Shown here: positions 25,186 through 34,076 of the stretch, piece after piece
How the letters are laid out: every line of letters begins with the position of its first letter
How positions within the stretch are numbered: position 1 is the first letter of the stretch
Assembly: GCF_001662485.1 (NCBI RefSeq)
Contig: NZ_JMTM01000017.1
Coordinates: forward strand, 248,001 to 312,000
From: Flavobacterium succinicans
Lineage (GTDB): Bacteria; Bacteroidota; Bacteroidia; Flavobacteriales; Flavobacteriaceae
Direction of reading: 5' to 3'
DNA: 64,000 bases
Made by a program: the position numbers and the translations under genes
Notes under the pieces: model-generated
What the model saw: the letters and a program-made list of their open reading frames with translations, nothing else
Database searches by the model: none
Told to the model about the DNA's origin: nothing

Positions 25186-26556
25186 ATGGCTTCAAAACCC
25201 AGTATACCCAAAGGAACGCGCGATTTTTCGCCAGCCGAAGTGGCCAAAAGACAATACATTATTCAAACGATAAAAAGCAATTTTGAAAAATTTGGCTTTC
25301 AACCTATAGAAACTCCATCCTTCGAGAATTCAGATACTTTGATGGGAAAATATGGTGAGGAAGGCGACCGCTTGATTTTTAAAATCTTGAATTCGGGCGA
25401 TTATTTATCAAAAGCCAATGCGACGCATTTAGAGAACAAAGACAGTTTAAAATTGACCGCTAGCATTTCAGAGAAAGCCTTGCGTTATGATTTGACCGTG
25501 CCTTTTGCGCGTTACGTGGTACAGCATCAAAGTGAAATCGAGTTTCCATTCAAAAGATATCAAATTCAGCCCGTGTGGCGCGCTGACCGTCCGCAAAAAG
25601 GACGTTTCAGAGAGTTTTTTCAATGCGATGCTGATGTAGTTGGTTCCAAATCATTGTGGCAAGAAGTAGAGTTGGTACAATTGTATGACACCGTTTTTAC
25701 TGCTTTAGGATTAGCAGGAGTGACTATCAAAATCAATAATCGTAAAATTTTATCAGGAATTGCTGAGGTAATTGGCGCTTCGGATAAGTTGATTGATTTT
25801 ACCGTGGCATTGGATAAACTAGATAAAATTGGCGAAGACGGTGTGAAGAAAGAAATGATTGAAAAAGGCATTTCTGAAGAAGCGATTGCTAAAGTGCAAC
25901 CTTTGTTTAGTTTTACAGGAACGATTGCTGAGAAAATCAATCAATTGTCGCAATTGCTTTCTGTTTCAGTAGAAGGGATGAAAGGTGTTGAAGAATTGCA
26001 ATTCATTTGCGAAAAAGTAACCCAACTCGGACTAGCTACTGCACAGTTGGATTTGGACGTGACTTTGGCAAGAGGATTGAATTATTATACCGGAGCTATT
26101 TTTGAAATTGCCCCACCTAAAACTGTTGCTATGGGCTCCATTGGCGGCGGAGGAAGATATGACGACTTAACGGGTATTTTTGGTTTGAAAAACATGAGTG
26201 GTGTGGGGATTTCTTTCGGCTTGGATCGTATTTATTTGGTAATCGAAGAATTGGGATTGTTCCCAGATACCGTGGCGGCGACTTCGAAAGCATTGTTTGT
26301 GAACTATGGCGAAACCGAAGCTTTTGTTGCTATGCAGACTATTCAAAAACTTAGAGCCGAAGGCATTAAAGTAGAATTATATCCTGATGCTGTCAAAATG
26401 GGAAAACAATTGCAATATGCTGATAAGAGAGGCATTCCGTTTGCGGTCATTATTGGAACACAAGAACTGGAATCGAGCACTTTTGCTTTGAAGAACCTCG
26501 TCACAGGAGAACAAGTCGTTTTGGATTATAATGGCTTACAACAACGACTACAATAG
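25186..26556 (+). CDS. hisS: Histidyl-tRNA synthetase
   Basis: This 456-aa class-II synthetase has motif 1 region [13 protein letters not shown], motif 2 with [16 protein letters not shown], the histidine-specific loops [14 protein letters not shown] and, in motif 3, [12 protein letters not shown]. The C-terminal anticodon-binding domain follows from about 350. I start it at ATG 25186 (MASKPS); a frame six codons longer adds no conserved residue. Confidence 0.97.
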   Translation: MASKPSIPKGTRDFSPAEVAKRQYIIQTIKSNFEKFGFQPIETPSFENSDTLMGKYGEEGDRLIFKILNSGDYLSKANATHLENKDSLKLTASISEKALRYDLTVPFARYVVQHQSEIEFPFKRYQIQPVWRADRPQKGRFREFFQCDADVVGSKSLWQEVELVQLYDTVFTALGLAGVTIKINNRKILSGIAEVIGASDKLIDFTVALDKLDKIGEDGVKKEMIEKGISEEAIAKVQPLFSFTGTIAEKINQLSQLLSVSVEGMKGVEELQFICEKVTQLGLATAQLDLDVTLARGLNYYTGAIFEIAPPKTVAMGSIGGGGRYDDLTGIFGLKNMSGVGISFGLDRIYLVIEELGLFPDTVAATSKALFVNYGETEAFVAMQTIQKLRAEGIKVELYPDAVKMGKQLQYADKRGIPFAVIIGTQELESSTFALKNLVTGEQVVLDYNGLQQRLQ

Positions 26557-26570
26557 TTGATAGTCATTAC

Positions 26571-26607
26571 AAAAAAAAGCTTCGTTTTGATAAACGAAGC
26601 TTTTTTT
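26571..26607 (+). terminator. Terminator of hisS
   Basis: A perfect 11-bp stem AAGCTTCGTTT / AAACGAAGCTT with a 4-base loop is followed by a run of T. It begins about 15 bases after the stop. Confidence 0.92.
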
Positions 26608-26950
26608 ATTATAAACAATGCTGAATTAATAATTAACTAAAAACGGATATAATACTGGTATATATAAATTATATGTAAAATAATAGATTGGCAAATTTAG
26701 GCAAACTATTTCGTGATTGTCTTAAAATTATATTAAATTTTTATCAAGTTCATAATGTACGGTGTAACTGTTTTTATTTGTACCATTTTGAACAACAAAT
26801 TTGTTGTCGATTTTTTTTAAGCATTATGGTTTGTATTCTTAGTACTTTTGAGTTTTTGCAGTTCAATTTCAGGTCTTGGCATAAGGTATAGGTATTCATA
26901 ACATCAATAACATAATATTTTCCATTTCTCTATCTTTCATAATGTTCTTG
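26608..26950. other. Gene-free AT-rich region upstream of the grpE promoter
   Basis: I see no gene or structured repeat here apart from a weak resemblance near 26855 (TTTGCAGTTCAATTTCAGG) to the decayed TTGCGG-type repeat. A 67-codon plus-strand frame (26688) has skewed composition and no features. Confidence 0.55.
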
Positions 26951-26969
26951 AGTATGACAATTTGACATT

Positions 26970-26994
26970 TTGCCAGTTTTGGCAATACTTTTGA
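26970..26994 (+). promoter_or_regulatory. Sigma-54-like heat-shock promoter with inverted repeat, upstream of grpE
   Basis: TGGCAATACTTTTGA places GG and GA exactly ten bases apart, as in the -24/-12 TGGCAC-N5-TTGC signature, though GA replaces GC. Overlapping it is the exact inverted repeat TTGCCA-GTTT-TGGCAA (26970-26985), preceded by TGACAATTTGACA. I recall similar TGACA...TGGCA clusters ahead of other Bacteroidota heat-shock genes. The predicted transcription start falls near 27006, about 14 bases before grpE. Confidence 0.55.
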
Positions 26995-27019
26995 GAATGA
27001 ATGAAGAGAATCAAAAAGG

Positions 27020-27595
27020 ATGTTTAAAAAATTTTTTAAAAATAAAAGCAATATGACTACTGAAAATACAGAGTTCGATCAAGAAATAGATGACGCAACG
27101 TTAGAGAATAATGCAAATGGAGAGCAACTTATCATTGAAGAATTAAGTGTTGAAGAACAATTGGCACAAGATTTAGCCAAAGAAAAAGATAAATTTTTGC
27201 GCTTGTTCGCTGAGTTTGAAAACTACAAAAGACGTACTACAAAGGAGCGTATTGAGTTATTCAAGACGGCTAATCAAGAAGTTTTATTGGCTTTGTTGCC
27301 TGTTTTGGACGATTTTGATCGTGCTATGGTAGAAATCAACAAATCTGAGGATGAATTATTAGCTAAAGGAGTGGAATTGATTCACGAGAAGTTGAAAGGA
27401 ACTTTGGTGACCAAAGGATTAGAAGTAGTGGATGTAAATGCAGGTGACGCTTTTAACGCTGATTTTGCTGAGGCTATTACTCAAATCCCAGCACCATCTG
27501 ACGATTTAAAAGGAAAAATCGTGGATGTATTGGAAAAAGGATACAAATTAGGCGATAAAATTATTCGTTTTCCAAAAGTGGTTATAGGACAATAA
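27020..27595 (+). CDS. grpE: Nucleotide exchange factor GrpE
   Basis: This 191-aa co-chaperone accelerates ADP release from DnaK. A basic, then acidic N-terminal tail leads into a coiled coil (about 45-100, LAQDLAKEKDKFLRLFAEFENYKRR). The C-terminal beta wing carries GFEVIDVNAGDAF-like GLEVVDVNAGDAFNAD and VLEKGYKLGDKIIRFPKVVIG. The start could also be the Met codon 11 residues later (MTTENTE). It is followed by dnaJ 53 bases on. Confidence 0.95.
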   Translation: MFKKFFKNKSNMTTENTEFDQEIDDATLENNANGEQLIIEELSVEEQLAQDLAKEKDKFLRLFAEFENYKRRTTKERIELFKTANQEVLLALLPVLDDFDRAMVEINKSEDELLAKGVELIHEKLKGTLVTKGLEVVDVNAGDAFNADFAEAITQIPAPSDDLKGKIVDVLEKGYKLGDKIIRFPKVVIGQ

Positions 27596-27648
27596 ATCAA
27601 CATTCAAGTTAGCACATTTGTAGCTGAATATAATAGCACAATTTAAAA

Positions 27649-28758
27649 ATGAAAAAAGATTTTTACGAAATATTAGGCGTATCTAAAAGTGCTTCGGAGG
27701 CTGAAATCAAAAAGGCTTACCGAAAAAAAGCCATAGAATTTCACCCTGACAAAAACCCTGACAATCCTGCAGCCGAGGAGCAATTCAAATTGGCTGCCGA
27801 AGCGTATGAAGTATTAAGCGATCCTCAAAAGAAAGCCAAATACGATCAATACGGTCACCAAGCTTTTGATGGAGCTGGCGGATTCGGTGGTGGTCACGGC
27901 GGTATGAATATGGATGATATTTTTAGTCAATTTGGAGATATTTTCGGAGGTGGCTTTGGTGGTTTTGGAGGCGGAGGCGGAGGTGCTCGTCGTGCCAAAG
28001 GAAGCAATATGCGAATTAAGGTCAAATTGACACTCGAAGAAATTGCCAATGGTGTTGAGAAAAAAGTAAAAGTAAAACGTAAGGTACAAGCGCCTGGCGT
28101 TTCTTACAAAACGTGTTCTACTTGTAATGGTCAAGGTCAAGTGATGCGTGTGACCAATACTATTTTGGGTCGTATGCAATCGGCGTCTACTTGTCCGTCT
28201 TGTGGTGGTTCAGGGCAAATTTTGGATAAAAAACCAAATAATGCCGATGCACAAGGAATGATTTTGGAAGACGAAACCGTTTCTATCAAAATTCCAGCAG
28301 GTGTTGTAGATGGGATGCAATTAAAAGTTTCAGGAAAAGGAAACGACGCTCCAGGAAATAGTATTCCTGGCGATTTGATCGTTGCGATTGAAGAGTTAGA
28401 GCACGAGTTCTTGAAACGTGAAGGTGAAAATTTACACTACGATTTGTACATTAGTTTTGCTGAAGCGGTTTTAGGTGTTTCCAAAGATATCGAAGCAGTA
28501 AACGGTAAAGTGCGTATCAAATTAGAAGAAGGAATCCAATCTGGAAAAATATTGCGTTTGAAAGGAAAAGGAATTCCAAGTATCAATGGTTACGGAAGTG
28601 GCGATTTATTGGTTCACGTGAATGTTTGGACACCAAAAACATTAAACAAAGAACAAAAACAATTCTTTGAAAATGCGTTGAACGACGATAATTTCACGCC
28701 ACATCCTGAAAAATCAGACAAATCATTCTTTGAGAAAGTTAAAGATATGTTTTCTTAA
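27649..28758 (+). CDS. dnaJ: Chaperone DnaJ
   Basis: This 369-aa Hsp40 has a J domain with HPD (EFHPDKNPD near 30-38) at 1-70 and a Gly/Phe-rich linker (75-120, many GGFGG repeats). The zinc-finger region is shorter than usual: CSTCNGQG and CPSCGGSG are visible, i.e. two CxxCxGxG repeats where E. coli DnaJ has four. The C-terminal client-binding domain is intact. The reduced zinc centre is seen directly in the sequence. It forms an operon with grpE. Confidence 0.94.
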   Translation: MKKDFYEILGVSKSASEAEIKKAYRKKAIEFHPDKNPDNPAAEEQFKLAAEAYEVLSDPQKKAKYDQYGHQAFDGAGGFGGGHGGMNMDDIFSQFGDIFGGGFGGFGGGGGGARRAKGSNMRIKVKLTLEEIANGVEKKVKVKRKVQAPGVSYKTCSTCNGQGQVMRVTNTILGRMQSASTCPSCGGSGQILDKKPNNADAQGMILEDETVSIKIPAGVVDGMQLKVSGKGNDAPGNSIPGDLIVAIEELEHEFLKREGENLHYDLYISFAEAVLGVSKDIEAVNGKVRIKLEEGIQSGKILRLKGKGIPSINGYGSGDLLVHVNVWTPKTLNKEQKQFFENALNDDNFTPHPEKSDKSFFEKVKDMFS

Positions 28759-28782
28759 TTTTTTTAATCTCATTTTATATTT

Positions 28783-28818
28783 ATCCCTGTGTTTTTTGTA
28801 GCACGGGGATTTTTTTTT
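28783..28818 (+). terminator. Terminator of grpE-dnaJ
   Basis: ATCCCTGTG pairs with CACGGGGAT (one G-T pair) around a 9- to 10-base loop, followed by eight or more T. It begins 25 bases after the dnaJ stop. Confidence 0.82.
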
Positions 28819-28837
28819 CGTTTAGTTTTTGAAAATT

Positions 28838-28950
28838 GGATTACCGCAAATTCGCAAATTATTTTTTTTAAAGTGTATTTTTTGATTACCGCAGATTCGC
28901 AAATTTTGAAAGTGTTTACAGTTGTGATAATTTGCGAATTTGCGGTTCAA
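28838..28950. repeat. ACCGCAAATTCGCAAATT repeat: two direct copies and one inverted
   Basis: GATTACCGCAAATTCGCAAA at 28839, GATTACCGCAGATTCGCAAA at 28884 and the inverted form TTTGCGAATTTGCGGT at 28931. The first and third form a perfect 19-base inverted repeat. Confidence 0.85.
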
Positions 28951-28997
28951 ATCTGGTTGGCATTAAAAAGGTAATTGAAATAGTAAAACGTACTTTT

Positions 28998-29072
28998 TAG
29001 CCCCGATTGCAGTGGAAATCCTTTGATGCCGGGGTTCGGCAGCAAAGATTGTAGCGGAAAGCGGGACGACTC
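28998..29072 (+). repeat. TAGCCCCG-type palindromic repeat, copy 4
   Basis: TAGCCCCGATTGCAGTGG with AATCC, a central stem CTTTGATGCC / GGCAGCAAAG, then GATTGTAGCGGAAAGCGGGA. The inner stem is nearly the same as copy 1 but with coordinated changes. Confidence 0.82.
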
Positions 29073-29190
29073 GTGATTGAAATATCGACTCGTGCTGCTC
29101 CCAAAAAATAGGAAACGACTTCAAGTTTAGAGTTGAAGTTCGTCTAGTTTTATTGCTGTAAAAAGCCGCATTTTCTTTAACAATTGGGCG

Positions 29191-29217
29191 TTGTTGACTA
29201 CTAATTACCTATTTTTG
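29191..29217 (+). promoter_or_regulatory. Candidate promoter of the ABC exporter
   Basis: TTG at 29191 and TATTTTTG at 29210-29217 are separated by 16 bases, close to the Bacteroidota TTG-N17-23-TAnnTTTG pattern. It lies 20 bases before the ATPase ATG. Confidence 0.5.
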
Positions 29218-29236
29218 CAATTCTAAAAATCAAGCT

Positions 29237-30160
29237 ATGAGTAGTATTCTCGAGGTAAAAAATGTAGTGAAGCAATATGGCGATTATGTTGCCCTTAATT
29301 CCGTTTCGCTTTCGATACCCAAAGGCAGTATTTATGGTTTATTAGGGCCTAATGGTGCCGGAAAAACCTCTTTAATTCGTATCATCAATCAGATTACGTT
29401 GCCCGATAGTGGCGAAGTGCTTTTGGATGGCGAAAAATTACAACCCCATCACATTCAGCAAATCGGCTATCTACCCGAAGAGAGAGGTTTGTACAAATCG
29501 ATGAAAGTGGGCGAGCAGTGTTTGTATTTGGCACAACTGAAAGGGCTTTCTAAAAAAGAGGCTAAAATTCAGTTGGACTATTGGTTTGAAAAATTAGACA
29601 TCAAAGGCTGGTGGAACAAGAAAATCGAGGAGTTGTCCAAAGGAATGGCGCAAAAGATTCAGTTTGTGGTGTGTGTGTTGCACCAACCCAAATTGTTGAT
29701 TTTTGATGAGCCGTTTTCAGGTTTTGACCCTGTGAATGCGAATATTATCAAAGATGAAATTTTAGGCTTAAAGGAAAAAGGTACGACCATTATTTTCTCA
29801 ACCCATAGAATGGAAAGTGTGGAGGAATTATGTGATCATATCGCTTTGATTCATAAATCGAATAAACTCATTGAGGGCAAATTGGAAGAAGTAAAACGAC
29901 AATACCGCTCAAATAGTTTTGAAGTTGGCATTTTGACGGATAATGTCGAAGGCTTGATGTATGATTTGACACAAAAGTTTACCGTGGGTCCAGCCCATTT
30001 CAAGTCTTTGAACCAAGAACTAAAATTAGAAATTCAGCTAGGTACAGGTACACCAAATGAGTTGTTGCAAGTCCTTACGCAACGTGGTCAAGTGACGCAT
30101 TTTGTGGAAAAAATTCCAAGTGTGAACGATATCTTTATTAAAACTGTAACTGAAAAATAA
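29237..30160 (+). CDS. ABC transporter ATP-binding protein
   Basis: This 307-aa ATPase has Walker A GPNGAGKTSL near 38-47, Q-loop INQITLPDSG, signature ELSKGMAQKIQFV, Walker B LLIFDEPFSGFDP and switch His in FSTHRMES. The last about 80 residues form the extra C-terminal domain (DUF4162 type) of the NatA/CcmA exporter group. It pairs with the permease at 30398, which faces the same way after a repeat-filled gap. Substrates for this pair (Na+, drugs or lipids) are not predictable. Confidence 0.93.
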   Translation: MSSILEVKNVVKQYGDYVALNSVSLSIPKGSIYGLLGPNGAGKTSLIRIINQITLPDSGEVLLDGEKLQPHHIQQIGYLPEERGLYKSMKVGEQCLYLAQLKGLSKKEAKIQLDYWFEKLDIKGWWNKKIEELSKGMAQKIQFVVCVLHQPKLLIFDEPFSGFDPVNANIIKDEILGLKEKGTTIIFSTHRMESVEELCDHIALIHKSNKLIEGKLEEVKRQYRSNSFEVGILTDNVEGLMYDLTQKFTVGPAHFKSLNQELKLEIQLGTGTPNELLQVLTQRGQVTHFVEKIPSVNDIFIKTVTEK

Positions 30161-30166
30161 TCTTTT

Positions 30167-30220
30167 GAAATTTTAAAATTCCAAATATCAAAAATATTGG
30201 AATTTAAGTTTTAAATTTTT
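30167..30220. repeat. AAATTCCAAA-type palindrome, copy 1
   Basis: AAATTTTAAAATTCCAAATA faces ATTGGAATTTAAGTTTTAAA across a short loop. A second copy is at 31713. Confidence 0.6.
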
Positions 30221-30261
30221 AAACAAGTACTACCATGAATTGTGTGGGTAAGGAAAAAGTT

Positions 30262-30336
30262 TTTTTACCATTAAGAGATTAAGAAAATTAAGGTTACGAT
30301 TGCTTAATGAAACTTAATTACTTAATGGTTCAAAGA
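30262..30336. repeat. ACCATTAAG-type inverted repeat
   Basis: The arms ACCATTAAGAGATTAAG (30267) and CTTAATTACTTAATGGT (30313) pair at 15 of 17 positions. This pattern recurs in my memory of flavobacterial intergenic DNA. Confidence 0.6.
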
Positions 30337-30397
30337 AAATAAAAATTTTAATTTTAAAACCACACGATTGAGAGTAAGACCTATAAAACTAAATAAT

Positions 30398-31714
30398 ATG
30401 AGTATGATCTCGTTGATTATAAAAAGAGAATTTATCGCCAAGGTGCGCAACAAATCCTTTATCGTAATGACTTTTTTGAGTCCGTTATTGTTTGTTGGAA
30501 TTGCTGTTTTTGTTAGCTATTTGGCGTCTATGAAAGCCGATACCAAGCAAATTGCGGTTCACGACGAAACAGGTTTGTTTGTTGCCGATTTTATGGCTAA
30601 AAATAAAAAGGATAGCGAATATCAGTATTTGGATTTGTCGGTTTTGGACGTGAAAGCCCTCAAAGATAGCATCACGCAAGAGCGTTTTGAAGGTGTGTTG
30701 CAAATTCCTAAAACGGCATCTATTGCCGAGTTAGATAAGAAGATTCAATTCATTTCCAATGATAGTCCAAGTATTACTTTTATTGAGGAAGTTCAGGATA
30801 TTTTGGATAAAAAAATTACCCAACTCAATTTTCAATCCGCAAAATTAGATACGGTGGCAATACATAAAGCGCAGTCCAATATCAACATCAGTTTAAGTAA
30901 AGCCTCGGGAGAGGAAAGTTTGAAAGGATTGAATGAAATTAAAATTGCCATTGGCGGTGCCTTTGGGTATTTGATTATGATGTTTATTGTGATTTATGGC
31001 AATATGGTGATGCGAAGCGTAATCGAAGAAAAAACTAATCGTATCATCGAAATCATTATTTCATCGGTAAAACCTTTTCAGTTGATGATGGGTAAAATTA
31101 TTGGAACTTCGTTGGCAGGTATTCTTCAGTTTTTAATTTGGGCGATTATAGGTTTAGGGTTGTTTTTGGGTGCTTCGCTGTTTTTCGGTGTCAATTTAGG
31201 ACCTACTTCTAAAGTTCCACCCGAAGTAATGCAAGCAGCGCAACACGAAATAGCTAGTACGGCCCAATTGTATATAGCCGAATTATGGAATCTTCCGATT
31301 GGAACTTTACTGACTTGTTTTGTGATTTATTTCATTGGAGGCTATTTTTTGTACAGTTCCTTTTATGCTGCCATAGGTGCAGCTGTTGACAATGAAACCG
31401 ATTCGCAACAGTTTTTGCTACCGATTATTATGCCTTTGATTTTGGGCGTTTACATCGGATTTTTTACGGTAATCAATGACCCTCACGGCACGGTAGCTAC
31501 CATTTTCTCGATTGTGCCTTTGACATCGCCAATCGTGATGCTAATGCGTATTCCTTTTGGCGTACCTTTGTGGCAAATTTTGCTTTCGATGGTACTTTTA
31601 TTCGGAACGTTTTTGTTGGTGGTTTGGTTTGCTTCCAAAATTTATCGCGTGGGCATTTTGATGTACGGCAAAAAAACAAGTTGGAAAGAATTGTATAAGT
31701 GGTTGAAGTATTAA
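30398..31714 (+). CDS. ABC-2 type transporter permease
   Basis: This 438-aa membrane protein has an N-terminal helix at about 15-38 (FIVMTFLSPLLFVGIAVF), an extracytoplasmic domain at about 40-180, then five helices from about 185 on, including IGGAFGYLIMMFIVIYGN and EEKTNRIIEIIISSVKPFQLMMGK, a NatB/ABC2_membrane_3 signature. The start is set at ATG 30398 (MSMISLIIKRE) rather than a TTG 30 bases earlier. It is the partner of the ATPase at 29237. Confidence 0.92.
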   Translation: MSMISLIIKREFIAKVRNKSFIVMTFLSPLLFVGIAVFVSYLASMKADTKQIAVHDETGLFVADFMAKNKKDSEYQYLDLSVLDVKALKDSITQERFEGVLQIPKTASIAELDKKIQFISNDSPSITFIEEVQDILDKKITQLNFQSAKLDTVAIHKAQSNINISLSKASGEESLKGLNEIKIAIGGAFGYLIMMFIVIYGNMVMRSVIEEKTNRIIEIIISSVKPFQLMMGKIIGTSLAGILQFLIWAIIGLGLFLGASLFFGVNLGPTSKVPPEVMQAAQHEIASTAQLYIAELWNLPIGTLLTCFVIYFIGGYFLYSSFYAAIGAAVDNETDSQQFLLPIIMPLILGVYIGFFTVINDPHGTVATIFSIVPLTSPIVMLMRIPFGVPLWQILLSMVLLFGTFLLVVWFASKIYRVGILMYGKKTSWKELYKWLKY

Positions 31715-31763
31715 ATTCCAAAAAGTAAATCCCAAAATCCAACTATTGGAATTTGGAATTTTT
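31713..31763. repeat. AAATTCCAAA-type palindrome, copy 2
   Basis: AAATTCCAAAAAGTAAATCC and ATTGGAATTTGGAATTTTT form a near-palindrome that fills the gap between the permease stop and the response-regulator start. Confidence 0.65.
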
Positions 31764-31784
31764 AAAATTTGAAAATTGTTAAGA

Positions 31785-32948
31785 ATGAGTAAAATATTAA
31801 TTATAGAAGACGAAGCAGCGATTCGTAGAGTTTTGGTCAAGATTCTTTCAGAAGAGAATGATACCTATCAGGTAGACGAAGCAGAAGACGGCGCTGTAGG
31901 TTTAGAGAAAATAAAAAATACCGATTACGATTTGGTGCTTTGCGATATCAAAATGCCAAAATTAGACGGGGTTGAAGTATTAGAAGCTGTCAAAAAAATC
32001 AAACCTGAGATTCCAATGGTGATGATTTCAGGACACGGCGATATGGAAACAGCCATCAATACAATGCGTTTGGGAGCTTTTGATTACATCTCAAAACCAC
32101 CCGATTTGAACCGATTGTTGAATACGGTTCGCAATGCCTTAGACCGAAAAAAATTAGTAGTTGAAAATAAAATTCTAAAGAAAAAAGTCAGCAAAAACTA
32201 CGAAATGATTGGAGAGAGCGAAGCCATTAATCATATAAAAATGATGATTGATAAAGTCGCTCCTACCGAAGCCAGAGTATTAATCACGGGACCTAACGGA
32301 ACTGGAAAAGAATTAGTAGCCCATCAATTGCACGAGAAAAGCGAACGCGCAAGTTTTCCTTTAATCGAAGTGAACTGTGCTGCTATTCCATCAGAATTGA
32401 TAGAAAGTGAGTTGTTTGGACACGTCAAAGGCGCCTTTACCTCGGCTGTAAAAGACCGTGCAGGCAAGTTTGAAGCAGCAGATAAAGGCACTATTTTCTT
32501 GGACGAGATTGGCGATATGAGTCTTTCGGCTCAAGCCAAAGTGTTGCGTGCGTTGCAAGAAAGTATGATTACGAGAGTGGGAGCAGATAAAGACATTAAA
32601 GTGGATGTTCGTGTGGTTGCTGCAACTAACAAAGATTTGAAACAAGAGATTACCGAAGGTCGTTTTAGAGAAGATTTGTACCACCGTTTGGCCGTTATTT
32701 TAATCAAAGTTCCTGCGTTGAATGAACGTCGCACCGATATTCCGATGTTGGTTACACATTTCGCAGAGAAAATTGCTTCAGAACAAGGAAATGCTGTGAA
32801 AAAATTCTCGGAAGCTGCCATTAGCTTACTGCAAGAATACGATTGGACTGGAAACATACGAGAATTACGCAATGTAGTGGAACGCTTAATAATTCTGGGA
32901 GGAAGTGAAATATCTGAAACGGATGTGAAGTTATTTGCTAGTAAATAG
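31785..32948 (+). CDS. Sigma-54-dependent response regulator without DNA-binding domain
   Basis: This 387-aa NtrC-type protein has a receiver at 1-120 (acidic IIEDEAA, phospho-Asp in VLCDIKMPK) and an AAA+ sigma-54 activator domain at 135-365 (Walker A GPNGTGKELVA, Walker B GTIFLDEIGD). The sigma-54 contact loop reads GAFTSA instead of GAFTGA. After NIRELRNVVERLIILG only about 15 residues remain, so the Fis-type helix-turn-helix found in most NtrC proteins is absent. No frameshift is apparent downstream. The start is ATG 31785; a TTG nine bases earlier is also open. It could activate sigma-54 promoters from solution, like FlgR. No cognate kinase is nearby. Confidence 0.92.
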   Translation: MSKILIIEDEAAIRRVLVKILSEENDTYQVDEAEDGAVGLEKIKNTDYDLVLCDIKMPKLDGVEVLEAVKKIKPEIPMVMISGHGDMETAINTMRLGAFDYISKPPDLNRLLNTVRNALDRKKLVVENKILKKKVSKNYEMIGESEAINHIKMMIDKVAPTEARVLITGPNGTGKELVAHQLHEKSERASFPLIEVNCAAIPSELIESELFGHVKGAFTSAVKDRAGKFEAADKGTIFLDEIGDMSLSAQAKVLRALQESMITRVGADKDIKVDVRVVAATNKDLKQEITEGRFREDLYHRLAVILIKVPALNERRTDIPMLVTHFAEKIASEQGNAVKKFSEAAISLLQEYDWTGNIRELRNVVERLIILGGSEISETDVKLFASK

Positions 32949-33061
32949 CGAATCTAACCGCCCGAAGGGTGAATTATAAATTGGCATAAATCAAAATAAA
33001 TAGTTTTGATTTAATAGGTTTTTGAATTAAAAAGCCTAAAACCTAAAATTTAAATAGGCAT

Positions 33062-33706
33062 ATGAAATTAAAAAAAATAAACGAGAATCTTCAAAAGGCA
33101 TTGATAGAAAATGATTTAGTAGAGGCCAATGCTATGCAACAGGAGACTTTTTCTACGCTAAAAAGTGGTGCAGATTGTTTGATTATTTCACCAAAGGCAA
33201 GCGGAAAAACAACGACTATTGTAATCAATGTAATTCAGCGTTTGGCGGGTTCCAATGAAGAATCTCCAAGAGCACTTATCGTAGTAGAAGACAAAGCTAA
33301 GGTGTTAGCAATGGAAGAGCTTTTTGATAAATACAATCGATACACCAAGTTAGAGGTGTATGGTGTACACGATAAAGGCGATATGGATTATGACAAAAAT
33401 TATATATCAACTGGAATCGATGTTCTGATTGGCACGCCTAACCGTTTGAGTGAAATGTTTTCTTCTGCAGGTTACAATGTGAATCGTTTAAAAATGTTCA
33501 TCATTGATGACACGGATCCTATATTGAAATTGCGTCACGAAACTAAGATCATGCGTATTTCAAACAGTATTGCCAAAACGCAACGCATCGTTTTTGCTGA
33601 ACAATTAACGGATAGAGTTGATGTTTTGATCGAAAAAATGTTAATCGAGCCTTTTGAATTTGATTTTGATGAAGAAGAAGAAGGGGACGATGAAGAAGAA
33701 ATTTAG
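33062..33706 (+). CDS. DEAD-box-like protein with a single RecA domain
   Basis: This 214-aa protein resembles the first half of a DEAD-box helicase: a Q-like motif EANAMQQETF, Walker A SPKASGKTTT near 43-52, motif Ia-like ALIVVEDKAK, motif Ib IGTPNRL and motif II IIDDTDP in place of DEAD. Motif III and the entire second RecA domain are missing, and the chain ends in an acidic tail (DFDEEEEGDDEEE). It is therefore not a complete helicase. It looks like a stable family of its own rather than a fresh truncation, because the tail is in frame and the stop is clean. Confidence 0.8.
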   Translation: MKLKKINENLQKALIENDLVEANAMQQETFSTLKSGADCLIISPKASGKTTTIVINVIQRLAGSNEESPRALIVVEDKAKVLAMEELFDKYNRYTKLEVYGVHDKGDMDYDKNYISTGIDVLIGTPNRLSEMFSSAGYNVNRLKMFIIDDTDPILKLRHETKIMRISNSIAKTQRIVFAEQLTDRVDVLIEKMLIEPFEFDFDEEEEGDDEEEI

Positions 33707-33822
33707 AGAGTAGATTTTTGAAGTTAGATTTTGAATTGATAATAAACATTAAAATCGTTGCGCTTCTTTCCGTAATTCCTTGGGGACTTTGCGGTTAAGT
33801 TCAACAACAAACATAAAACAGT

Positions 33823-34041
33823 ATGGGATTAATGAAAGTGTTTTCAGGCAGTGAAATATTAGCACTAGCCTTACAAGAAAAATTAGAAACAGCGGGAATC
33901 GATACCGTAAAAAAAGACAATATTCAATCGGCTCGTTTGGGTGGATTTGGTGGTTCCGATTTGGCCATTGAAATTTTTATTCAAGAAACAGATTTTGCGA
34001 AGGCGAATCCAGTTATCGAGAATTTTAGAATGAGTATTTAG
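33823..34041 (+). CDS. DUF2007 family small protein
   Basis: This 72-aa protein has a ferredoxin-like single domain: VFSGSEILALALQEKLETAGI then IEIFIQETDFAKANPVIENF. DUF2007 proteins are described only as putative signal-transducing proteins. It lies between the DEAD-like gene and the toxin-antitoxin pair. Confidence 0.85.
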   Translation: MGLMKVFSGSEILALALQEKLETAGIDTVKKDNIQSARLGGFGGSDLAIEIFIQETDFAKANPVIENFRMSI

Positions 34042-34076
34042 ATTTTGTATATTTGCTGTTCAAATACTTCTGTGAG

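Noticed and set aside
26688..26891. A 67-codon frame between hisS and grpE
   Set aside because: Phe/Cys-rich random-looking translation, no promoter or leader, and overlaps decayed repeat-like DNA.
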